64,000 bases of DNA from positions 338,374 through 402,373 of the forward strand of contig NZ_JAUZEE010000002.1 in assembly GCF_030705305.1 (NCBI RefSeq), written 5' to 3'. Source of the stretch: Leptothrix discophora (GTDB lineage Bacteria > Pseudomonadota > Gammaproteobacteria > Burkholderiales > Burkholderiaceae_C). This document shows positions 26,029 to 34,187 of this stretch, in pieces. The first letter of the stretch is position 1; each line of letters begins with the position of its first letter. The position numbers and the translations under genes were made by a program. The notes below the pieces were generated by a model that saw nothing but the letters and a program-made list of their open reading frames with translations, was not told the origin of the DNA and made no database searches.

Positions 26029-26920
26029 TCAGCAGCGGGGCGGTCCCGGGCCCTGCACCCAAACCCCCGCCTCCCTCAACCACCGCATCCCCTGCCGCAG
26101 GCTGTCGAACTGCGTGAGCACCACGCGCACGAAGCTGGCCGGGTCGTCGAAGACCTCGCGGCCGAGCAGGCCCAATTCGAGCTGGGCGCGGGCGACGGTG
26201 TTGGCGTCGAGGTGGTAGGTGACATCCGGCAGCCTCGGGCCGCCGAAGTCCAGGGGCTCGAACAGCAGGTGCAGCGAGCGGTCGGCGCGCATCGTCACCG
26301 TCACCCGTGACTGCTCGGCGCCGTTGCCGTCGACGAGCTGGTGCATGGCGCTGACCTTTTCCGGGGATGACGCCGTGTCGGCCTGCGTCAGCTGGCGCAG
26401 GAAGGCATAGAAGGCCGGGTCCTGATTGCCGTAGAGCCGCAGTTGCAGCGCCCGTTCGGCGAGGCGTTCCTCGTCGCGTCGGCGGCGCAGCAGGTCGACC
26501 TGCCAGTCGGCCCAGTGGCCGCAGTTGAGCAGCAGGTCTAGCCATAGCGACCAGGCGCACTGCGTCGGGTCCAGCGCCTGTCAAGCGACACCCAAACCCA
26601 TCCCCAGGGGGGTAGTTTTGCGTGGCGGCTGACAGCGCCGCCCATCCTGCCGTGCCGGCGGTGGCGCTGACGAGGGCGCTCGGGTCGTCCTGAACCAGTC
26701 CCCAGCCATCCGGCCAGATCGACGGCCCTGGCCGGCCGGACGGCTGCCACATGACGTAGACCCACTGGGCCGGGTAGCGGTCGACGTGGTCATCGGACTC
26801 GACCCGCCGGGCCTCGTCCAGCCGCAGGACGGCGGCGCTCCAGCGGCCCGATGGATCCAGCGCGGGCGCGGGGCCGGGACGGGGGCGGAAGGGCGGGAAA
26901 TCGTTGACGGCGGTCCACAT
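26029..26920 (-). pseudogene. Unknown gene broken by a single-base frameshift
   Basis: A reading frame from ATG at 26920 (AGGAG 6 bases upstream) codes MWTAVNDFPPFRPRPGPAPA, continues through YVMWQPSGRPGPSIWPDGWG and TQNYPPGDGFGCRLT, then loses coherence near 26580. A second frame continues the protein: LDPTQCAWSLWLDLLLNCG, WADWQVDLLRRRRDEERLAE, then VDGNGAEQSRVTVTMRADRS and a C-terminus ending GVWVQGPGPPRC at 26029. The total length, 892 bases, is one more than a multiple of three, as expected for one inserted base near CTTGACAGG. The product would be about 296 residues, soluble and Trp-rich. I do not recognise the family. A sequencing error cannot be excluded. Confidence 0.55.
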
Positions 26921-27079
26921 CGGCGGCTCCTGGGATGACCTGCCGATGATGGGGAGGGGGCGGGCTCAGTTCGTGAGCCAGTCAGGATTTGGGCGGATCG
27001 CGCTGGCCCAACCAGCGGTTTACCTCGGCGGCTGATCTGGAAATCAAAACGAAATCTGGTGCAGTCGACCCGCCATCTA

Positions 27080-28390
27080 TTAATGGATTTCGGTTGGGTT
27101 GATTGAATCTGATGAATCATCTGACCATAAGGGCACCAGCTTCACTGTGATTGTGATGTCGCCTTCCAGCTCCGCTGTCATGAGCTTGAACACCGGAGAT
27201 CGCCGGAGGTTTACGAGTTCGGAAGGTCGTGGGTAAGCCAGTTCCAGCGAGGTACAGCCATATCGCAATGCATATGCGAGCAGTTGGTACGCATCGGCCT
27301 CTTCCACGCCGAAGTTGGCCGCCAATGGATTCAATCGTTTCCACTTCGCATCGACGATGCGGTCAATGCCTGAGGCTCCACCGTCTTCGCCGACGTGCCA
27401 GACCGTGATATCCGGCTTCAGCATGAACGCTTCGAGCGGGCCGTGAGTTGCCAGCGGCAGCGGGGGGCCTTGCGTGTGTACGACGCGACTGGAACCTGAA
27501 TCGGCTTCCTCCAGCTTGGCTGTGTGGGCCTCGAACAGCTTGTTCATGTCAAACAGCAAACCCGGGGCTTGCGATGTTCCCGCGCTCATGGCTGGGCTGG
27601 CCATGGCCAGCAGCCATTCGCACCATGTCAGCAACTGGCCATAGCGATGGGTCGTGCGGTCACGGGGCAGGCGCGCCACGTCTGCCGACGAGATCCTCGT
27701 AGCCGACACGCTGGCATACCGGGTGTACGTCTCAAACCACATCCGCTGCGTACTGGCTCTGCTTGGCCATGTTCGGCACGCTTCCAGCGTCGCCTTGACG
27801 GCGCGGTTGTAGGCGTTGTCAACGGTGAACTCGTCATACTCGCAATGAAGCAAATGGGGCCGCGCCAGATTGCGGCGAACGTGTCCGTGTGCCTGGAAGC
27901 GCCCTTTGATGACAACCAGGTCTTCAGCCGTCCCCACATACCGACTCAACTGGCCGCGCCTAGCTTGTTCCAGCGCGCATTTGAGGAATGCCTCAATGAA
28001 GACGTCCAGAAGCGGGGCGTGGGCAGCCTGCTGCGGAACCGGTCCGATCTTGGTGAGGGTCACCAATCGGGCACTGTGCAACATGGCCATGAGGGCGCCC
28101 CGGGCTTGCTTCAACTCGTCGGGTGTCCGGAGGTCTGACATGCCGACCTTGGGCAAGACTTCCACGACGCAGTTTGGCAGTCGAACGATGCCGCAGTGTT
28201 GGGCGAGCTTGATGCCACCTGAGTGCCGCTGGCAGAACCCTCGACGCAGTTCATTGAGTCGAAGAAGCGCCTGCGCCTCAGTCTCCGAAAATACTGGGAA
28301 GTTGTCCGCCGATGTGCCAGGTTCATCACCATGCTCGACGATGGGGATGACCTCGTGCTCCAGAACTGTGATGGTGCGCAGGCCTCCCAT
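27080..28390 (-). CDS. McrC-type nuclease subunit of a McrBC-like system
   Basis: 436 residues. McrC proteins bring the nuclease to the McrB motor, which in McrBC cuts modified DNA. The N-terminal half shows the McrC pattern IVRLPNCVVEVLPKVG, then SRYVGTAEDLVVIKGRF and HCEYDEFTVDNAYNRAVKAT. The C-terminal part carries the PD-(D/E)xK nuclease: Asp337 in LKPDITVW and Asp357/Lys359 in IDRIVDAKWKRL, then ADAYQLLAYALRYG. Its start lies 4 bases after the mcrB-like stop, so it is the last gene of the five-gene defence operon. Codon use is less GC-rich than that of the flanks. Specificity is not deducible. Confidence 0.87.
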   Translation of the reverse strand: MGGLRTITVLEHEVIPIVEHGDEPGTSADNFPVFSETEAQALLRLNELRRGFCQRHSGGIKLAQHCGIVRLPNCVVEVLPKVGMSDLRTPDELKQARGALMAMLHSARLVTLTKIGPVPQQAAHAPLLDVFIEAFLKCALEQARRGQLSRYVGTAEDLVVIKGRFQAHGHVRRNLARPHLLHCEYDEFTVDNAYNRAVKATLEACRTWPSRASTQRMWFETYTRYASVSATRISSADVARLPRDRTTHRYGQLLTWCEWLLAMASPAMSAGTSQAPGLLFDMNKLFEAHTAKLEEADSGSSRVVHTQGPPLPLATHGPLEAFMLKPDITVWHVGEDGGASGIDRIVDAKWKRLNPLAANFGVEEADAYQLLAYALRYGCTSLELAYPRPSELVNLRRSPVFKLMTAELEGDITITVKLVPLWSDDSSDSINPTEIH

Positions 28391-28394
28391 TGCA

Positions 28395-30329
28395 TCAACC
28401 CCCGTTCTGCGCGGGGCCTGGACCTTCTTCAGGTTGAATCACGGCTTCGACCGTTGGTGCCTCGTGGATGTATTTCCCCCCGTAAAGCGACATCACTTGA
28501 GCTTCGCTCCAGGTGCCAGGATCTCCTACCGAGAAGGTCGGCCGCGCTTCCGTGCCGACATCCTGCTTGGCACCAGGGAACAGCTCTGACGGCGACAGAG
28601 ACCTGGACCTGAAGAACACGCTTTCCTTGCTGTTTCCAGTCAAGACGAGACGCACCTTTTCCATATCTTCGAAGAAGTACTCCTGGAGCAAGGGGATCAC
28701 GCGCTGCGCCAGTACCTGTTGCAACTCGGCGAGGGAAGTGATGCCCATGAAGACCGCATGTCCGATGGCATGGTCTCGGTCCAGGAGGTATTCAAGTCGG
28801 TCATTCAATCGCTGGAGCAAGGCCCGCAGGTCAACTGCTCCCACCATCGCTGGCTCGATGAGGTCGGGCTCGGGCGGGCACTCCTGGAAGCGGAAGCGTC
28901 GTCGAAGGGCGATGTCCATCATTGCAATGGAACGGTCCGCCGTGTTCATGGTTGCCACCAGGTTCAGGTTGTCGGGGACACCAAAAGGCGCCGACAGCCC
29001 TGGCAGCGTCACCCAAGTGCCCGCGTCATTCGGCGTGCTGCCTGCAATCACTCGCTTGCTCGGCTCGATCAATGTGATCAACTCGCCGAAGACCTTGGCG
29101 ACGTTCGCTCGGTTGATCTCGTCGATGAACAGGGTGAATTGCTGTGTCGGGTTGGCATGTGCCTTCTCACAAAGCATCAGGAACGGACCTTTGTGAAAGG
29201 CAACCCCAATGCCCGAGCCATTCTCGGAAGGCACTGGTCTCAGGCCTCCAATGAAATCTTCGTAGGAGTAGCTGGGATGGAAAGCCACGAAAGCAAAGTC
29301 TTCGCCTTCGTCAAAGGCGGCCTTCATCCGCGCCTGCATGTCATGCGTCTTGCCAGTGCCGGGCGGTCCGTACAGGATCAAGTTATCGGCAAGACGCAGC
29401 GTGGGTTTCGCGTTCGTTGCGGCCTCAACATCGTACTCCGGGTCAGGCTCATGCGCGGACAACGGTACAAGATTCGCCACTGGGCCGTATCCACTGCCAG
29501 TCACGGCCGATACTTTGCCTGCGGGCGCTACCGGCTTCTTGATCAGCGTGCCGACAGGCAATACGTAGTAGTCAACGGCGCCGGGGTGCTGCACCTCCAG
29601 GCGTCTGCGCAGGTCTTCCAGGGCGGCATCCATGGCCGGACGGCTTTCGCCCAGGGCTCGCGTCCATATCTTGTGTGCTCTGGCCACCTGAAACTTGTTT
29701 CCTTGACTGAAAATTCTTTCAAAAGTGTCCGGAAAAAGAACATGGCACAGCGTGTGATAGAGCTGCCTCCCCTTGCCTGACGGTATTCCATCCAGCCATT
29801 GCGCGAAGCCGTGAGCATCCTTCAGCAGTGCCTCTCGATCGCTGCGGGGCTTGTTGATGAATGCTGAAAACGCCTCGACGGCGAATGCAATTTCCATCCA
29901 AAGGTAGTTGTTGTAGCCCGGTCCTGCGCTGCCCAAACCTGACAGCACCGGCATCGTCAAGAAAGCTGACATTGAAGGAAATGGTGCCGCTGGGTTCATG
30001 TTCCAGATGCGCTCCAGCGTCCTCACCTTTGTTGGCGCTCGCAGGTTGGTTGGGCCAAGTTGCACGATCCAAAAGACCTCTGTCATCAGTGCGACATCAA
30101 GCGCTTGACAGGTGGACAACTGGCTGGCGAGTTTTTCGTAGAAGCGGCCATCACCCACGTCGGGCTGCTTGACGTAGTTGTCTATCAGGGCTTGGAAGTG
30201 GCCGTTTGTCCAAAGGGGCAGGGAGTCCAGGAACAATGACTCCTGGTCAAGCAGGCAGCGTTGCTTGAACCTGTCGGCTGCTTCGAAGATCTGAGCAGCG
30301 AGGGGGTGATTGGGGTTGTAGCGGCTCAT
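28395..30329 (-). CDS. McrB-type AAA+ motor subunit
   Basis: 644 residues. The AAA+ domain of about 300-590 has Walker A GPPGTGKTHD (about 321), Walker B TLFIDEINRANVAKVFGE (about 400) and the McrB hallmark MNTADRSIAMMDIALRRRF (about 461). It would hydrolyse a nucleotide (GTP in E. coli McrB) and drive the McrC nuclease. The first 290 residues are not the DUF3578-like methyl-DNA reader of E. coli McrB. They contain YHTLCHVLFPDTFERIFSQG near 190, a motif seen before many McrB-like AAA domains. So the DNA or modification recognised may differ. The gene starts 19 bases after the OLD gene stop and ends 4 bases before mcrC. Confidence 0.87.
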   Translation of the reverse strand: MSRYNPNHPLAAQIFEAADRFKQRCLLDQESLFLDSLPLWTNGHFQALIDNYVKQPDVGDGRFYEKLASQLSTCQALDVALMTEVFWIVQLGPTNLRAPTKVRTLERIWNMNPAAPFPSMSAFLTMPVLSGLGSAGPGYNNYLWMEIAFAVEAFSAFINKPRSDREALLKDAHGFAQWLDGIPSGKGRQLYHTLCHVLFPDTFERIFSQGNKFQVARAHKIWTRALGESRPAMDAALEDLRRRLEVQHPGAVDYYVLPVGTLIKKPVAPAGKVSAVTGSGYGPVANLVPLSAHEPDPEYDVEAATNAKPTLRLADNLILYGPPGTGKTHDMQARMKAAFDEGEDFAFVAFHPSYSYEDFIGGLRPVPSENGSGIGVAFHKGPFLMLCEKAHANPTQQFTLFIDEINRANVAKVFGELITLIEPSKRVIAGSTPNDAGTWVTLPGLSAPFGVPDNLNLVATMNTADRSIAMMDIALRRRFRFQECPPEPDLIEPAMVGAVDLRALLQRLNDRLEYLLDRDHAIGHAVFMGITSLAELQQVLAQRVIPLLQEYFFEDMEKVRLVLTGNSKESVFFRSRSLSPSELFPGAKQDVGTEARPTFSVGDPGTWSEAQVMSLYGGKYIHEAPTVEAVIQPEEGPGPAQNGG

Positions 30330-30348
30330 GCTGATTTCAAGTTTGGTG

Positions 30349-32073
30349 TCAGGCTATGGCCAAGGCTGCGCAAAAGTGGTCACGTAGGGCTTTCAGGCTG
30401 GAAGGTTGAATCTTCCCTCCAGTGATCGCCTTCATGATTTCAAGCGGCTTCTTGTCGTTGCCTTTAGGCACAGACAGGTCAAGAAATTCCTCCAGGCATC
30501 CTGTGAACTTCACCGGCGGCGCCAGCGTCATCGGATTGGCGCATGTATCGATCAAGTCGTTGACGGCACCATGAAGGTTCTGTCCGTGGTCGTCGTCCAA
30601 CATGATTCCATGTGGAATGCCATAGGCCTCCAGCAGCGCCATGTATCGATGCAGGTTGAATTTACCAAGGGCATCGATGACACAGATGCGATGCCGCGCC
30701 AAATCGTGCCACTCGTTCGCGAGTAGATAGTTGAAAAGGGCCCGCTCAGTCGCGCCTTCGACCAATAGCACTCGGTCAGCAAAGAACAGCGAGGCCCGCT
30801 CGCCGTCCAGCCAAAGCTGGAATCGAAACCGTTCCTCCTGCTCGGCGATGTGCGCCTCCGGTGGGGCGGCCATCATGTCTCTGGCCCGTTTTTTGGTGTT
30901 GTCGGGAATTTTCGGGTCGTCGATGAAGGCCTGCAAGGCGACCATCAACTCTCCACCTCGGTCAAATAGATCCTTGATCTGTCCGCCCCGGGGTTGGAAT
31001 GCCTGACTCGAACCGTTGCTACGCTGAATCCGAACCAACTGGCCGATGTGCTCAGCCGCCTTGCCGGCAAATGTTGTCGAGTGGGTCGTGATGATCACCT
31101 GCTGGCCGGGTTCAGCGCCAAGGCGGCGCAGGTGATAGGCCATGCTCTCCTGCTGGCTGGGATGCAGGAAAGCCTCCGGCTCCTCAAACAAGACCAGCGA
31201 GAACGTCGGATTGAATTCTTTCTTGTCTGCCTTCTTCTCGTCCTTGAACGTCGGTGCGAGTCGGATCAGTTCATAGATGACAGATCGTTGGAAGCCATGT
31301 CCATAGCGATCGAGATCAAACCCAAATTCGCCATTGGCCGAATCGACGAATTCAAATCTCACGAGCGACTTCGAAATGTCCTCGGGCGCTACGGCGCCGA
31401 CCGACAAGTCGATCTTGATGTTCCAAGATGCGATCGCGTTGTTCAGTGGCGCCGAAATCTCACTCAGGAATCCACTGTTCTGGCGAGCCTCATTGTTCAA
31501 TTTCTCGAATGCCGCCGAGACTTCCTTGAAGGCCTCGCTCTTGGCGACGACTTTCTTCAGCAGAAAGTTCAACATGTTTCGCAGCGGAGATGGTCCCGAC
31601 ATCTTTGTCTGCTCTGCGGGCGTGGTCAGTGCTGGTACAAAGACGATTTGACCAACCTTGGCAGCGCCGACGTTCTTGGCGCCGTAGAACAATTCCGTGT
31701 CGAGGGCTCCGCTTATCAGCCCGAAGATGTTGCTCTGACCAGATTGGACCCTTGTCTTGTCGTCAGACTTGAAATAGCGTCGAACCGTCAGTTGCTGGTT
31801 GTTTGCGCCGGACTTGTATTTCTCGGCCAGGCCGCTCCATTCGTCGTCATCCAGGGCGAATGTCAGTTGTACCCATGACTCTTGATCCACAGTGCTGGCC
31901 CTGGGGAAGTCATCCGACGACCACTTCAGGTCGTCATAGAACGCCCTGAGTGCATTCATGACGGTACTTTTGCCCGCATTGTTTGCGCCGACGAGCAATG
32001 TGTAGTCGTGAACCTCGATGCAGAGGTCGATGATGGACCGATAGTTGTGGATTCTGAGTTCTTGAATCTTCAT
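30349..32073 (-). CDS. OLD-family ATPase with TOPRIM nuclease domain
   Basis: 574 residues. The N-terminal ABC/SMC-type ATPase has Walker A VGANNAGKSTVMNALR (about 29-36), the signature-region GFQRSVIYELIRLAP, Walker B LVLFEEPEAFLHPSQQ (about 295) and switch His in IITTHSTTF. The C-terminal TOPRIM domain shows VLLVEGATERALFNYL (Glu439) and GIMLDDDHGQNL (about 490-500). Such OLD nucleases include P2 Old and GajA of Gabija and act against phage or foreign DNA. GajA normally pairs with a UvrD-like helicase, and none is here. Instead it lies between mod and mcrB in one operon, with gaps of 42 and 19 bases. Confidence 0.87.
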   Translation of the reverse strand: MKIQELRIHNYRSIIDLCIEVHDYTLLVGANNAGKSTVMNALRAFYDDLKWSSDDFPRASTVDQESWVQLTFALDDDEWSGLAEKYKSGANNQQLTVRRYFKSDDKTRVQSGQSNIFGLISGALDTELFYGAKNVGAAKVGQIVFVPALTTPAEQTKMSGPSPLRNMLNFLLKKVVAKSEAFKEVSAAFEKLNNEARQNSGFLSEISAPLNNAIASWNIKIDLSVGAVAPEDISKSLVRFEFVDSANGEFGFDLDRYGHGFQRSVIYELIRLAPTFKDEKKADKKEFNPTFSLVLFEEPEAFLHPSQQESMAYHLRRLGAEPGQQVIITTHSTTFAGKAAEHIGQLVRIQRSNGSSQAFQPRGGQIKDLFDRGGELMVALQAFIDDPKIPDNTKKRARDMMAAPPEAHIAEQEERFRFQLWLDGERASLFFADRVLLVEGATERALFNYLLANEWHDLARHRICVIDALGKFNLHRYMALLEAYGIPHGIMLDDDHGQNLHGAVNDLIDTCANPMTLAPPVKFTGCLEEFLDLSVPKGNDKKPLEIMKAITGGKIQPSSLKALRDHFCAALAIA

Positions 32074-32115
32074 TTTGTGGCTCCCTGAACGATTCTTTCG
32101 AAGGGTAGAGTCGGT

Positions 32116-34152
32116 TTAGTCGATTGCTTTGGTCACAATCACTTCTTCCCCCAGCATGTCGATGATCTTGACGGCTACCGTCGAGCCGGCGGGCTGTGCA
32201 GGCATTTCATATCGCCCGTTCACCAGGTCTTGCTTGCGTTCCGGCACGTCGGCCAGCGCCACGTTGAAAACTTGGCCGTCGTACTGTGGGTCGATCAAGA
32301 TGCAATCGACCACGGCGCGCCAATCGGTGATCTGGGCACGGAACACGCCTTGCTCCAGGTTCAGGCGCTGCATGATGGTGGGCGATACCACATCCTGCAC
32401 CTCGACCACCAGCTTGGCGCTGGCCCCGTCGCCCATGCGTTCGGCGTTGACCTGGGCGGTCAATGGCTCGTGCTTGATGATGCCGCCGAGCTTGCGATCG
32501 GTTCGCAACTCAACCACATGCAGCTTGTTGACCGGTCGGTTGCGGTTGTAGGTTTCCACCCAAGCCCGCGCGTCATGTTGCCAGCCGAGGCAGACCACCA
32601 TCACGTCGCGCTCTTCGGTCGGCCGTGTCTTCAGTTCATTGCGGACCGCCTCCAGGTCCAGTGGCGTCAGCGGATGATTGAACGGCACGATCTTGACCAG
32701 GCGGCCTCCTTGAGTGCCTTCGAAGAATGAGTCGGTACGCGTACGCGTGACACCCAGATGTTGACAGGCCAATTCGACAACTTCATTGTGTTGGATTTGG
32801 AGGTCGTAGTCGTTGACTCTGTAGGTGGCGAAGCCGAGCTGGCTTGGCTTCTGGCAAGTCTGCGCTATTCCGATCAGGTCGCCTTGCTGAGGTACGCAAG
32901 CATCAGCTGCCTGGGTTTTCATTAGGTCCTGGATGCGTTTGGCCGTCGTTTGAATTGCTCCTTTGTTGATGTCACAGCCGATCCAGCGTCGGCCGAGTCT
33001 TTGCGCACTGACTGCGGTAGTTCCAGAGCCTAGGAAGCAGTCGAACACGATGTCTCCGGGGTTCGAAGAAGCCGAAATCACGCGGTCGATCAATGCCTCA
33101 GGCTTCTGCGTTGGGTATCCGAGAAGTTCCTGGGACTGGTTGTGAATTGGTTTGATATCAGACCAGATGTCCTGGGCCGTTCCACCTTGCTCAATCGCCT
33201 CATCCATGTAGCGCTTGAGGCGAGGCATGCCACCCTCGCTCTTTGGCCAATGAATTCGACCTTCTACCTCCCATTGCTCCAGCTGCGAAACGCCCACCTT
33301 CCAGTGGTTGCCCTTCTCGGCTGGCTGAATGCCCCGCCAAGACTTGCCGGTTTCACCTTTGCGAAGCCCTCTTGCGGTCAGATCCGACCGCGCGTAGCGA
33401 CGCCCCGTTCCCTCCTCCGTCTGATCGAAAAACTGCTCCAGATAGGTCTCCCGAAGTTCAGTCCGCTGTGGATTCCAAACTCGATCGGGGGCGCCGTAGT
33501 AGTAGATGGTGTCGTGAATAATCCCAAATCTTCCTGAGTCGTTGTGCGCGCTTAGTCGTTGCCAAATAATCTCATTGACAAACGAGTCGGCACCAAATAC
33601 CTCGTCAAGAACCAAACGGAGGTAGCTGTTTCGAGAAGGGTCGCAGTGCAGATAAATTGCGCCGTCCGGTGCTAGAAGCATCTTCAACATAAGCAGACGC
33701 TCGTACATGAACTGCAGATAATTGTCGTTTGCCCAGATGTCGCTGTACTGCACTTGCTCGCCCAGCGTGTAGTCCTCGCCATCGATCTTTACCGTGCCCT
33801 TGGCGCCGCGCAGTTGCACCTTGCGCACATAGTCCGCACCGCTGTCGAACGGCGGGTCGATGTAGATCAGCTTGACCTTGCCTCGAAAGCCATTGGCCAG
33901 AAGATGTGCGAGCACGTCCTTGTTATCGCCGTGATACAGCAATCCCCCCTTTGGCAAGTCCTTGGGCCAATCGCTCCAATCGGCTTCTTGGAGGGCCACG
34001 GGCTGGCCGCCCGTCGCATCGAATCGCTCGATGGCCTGGGCCGGGTAGGAGCGGACCCTGGAAAGAGGTTTCTTCCCCACCCAAGTGAGCATGGGGCGGC
34101 CTTTCGCTTTGGCGACGGTCACGTCCTTCGACTTCTTGATGCTTTCATTCAT
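32116..34152 (-). CDS. mod: Type III restriction-modification DNA methyltransferase (Mod)
   Basis: 678 residues. A beta-class N6-adenine methyltransferase: catalytic DPPF (99-102) in LIYIDPPFDSGADYV, then the target-recognition region of about 180-330, then the SAM motif FLGSGTT (373-379) in DIVFDCFLGSGTTAVSAQRLG. A long C-terminal extension of some 270 residues follows, as in type III Mod subunits. It marks host DNA and gives sequence specificity to Res. The chosen ATG (MNESIKKSK) opens with a basic stretch. It starts 35 bases after the res stop. In most type III systems mod precedes res; here the order is reversed. Confidence 0.88.
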   Translation of the reverse strand: MNESIKKSKDVTVAKAKGRPMLTWVGKKPLSRVRSYPAQAIERFDATGGQPVALQEADWSDWPKDLPKGGLLYHGDNKDVLAHLLANGFRGKVKLIYIDPPFDSGADYVRKVQLRGAKGTVKIDGEDYTLGEQVQYSDIWANDNYLQFMYERLLMLKMLLAPDGAIYLHCDPSRNSYLRLVLDEVFGADSFVNEIIWQRLSAHNDSGRFGIIHDTIYYYGAPDRVWNPQRTELRETYLEQFFDQTEEGTGRRYARSDLTARGLRKGETGKSWRGIQPAEKGNHWKVGVSQLEQWEVEGRIHWPKSEGGMPRLKRYMDEAIEQGGTAQDIWSDIKPIHNQSQELLGYPTQKPEALIDRVISASSNPGDIVFDCFLGSGTTAVSAQRLGRRWIGCDINKGAIQTTAKRIQDLMKTQAADACVPQQGDLIGIAQTCQKPSQLGFATYRVNDYDLQIQHNEVVELACQHLGVTRTRTDSFFEGTQGGRLVKIVPFNHPLTPLDLEAVRNELKTRPTEERDVMVVCLGWQHDARAWVETYNRNRPVNKLHVVELRTDRKLGGIIKHEPLTAQVNAERMGDGASAKLVVEVQDVVSPTIMQRLNLEQGVFRAQITDWRAVVDCILIDPQYDGQVFNVALADVPERKQDLVNGRYEMPAQPAGSTVAVKIIDMLGEEVIVTKAID

Positions 34153-34187
34153 GGCTTGTCTGTGTTCCAGGTGTCGTCGTTGGCGAA

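Noticed and set aside
30349-32073. OLD-family gene as GajA of a Gabija system
   Set aside because: Gabija needs an adjacent UvrD-like GajB helicase. The neighbours are Mod and McrB, so only the OLD class is claimed.
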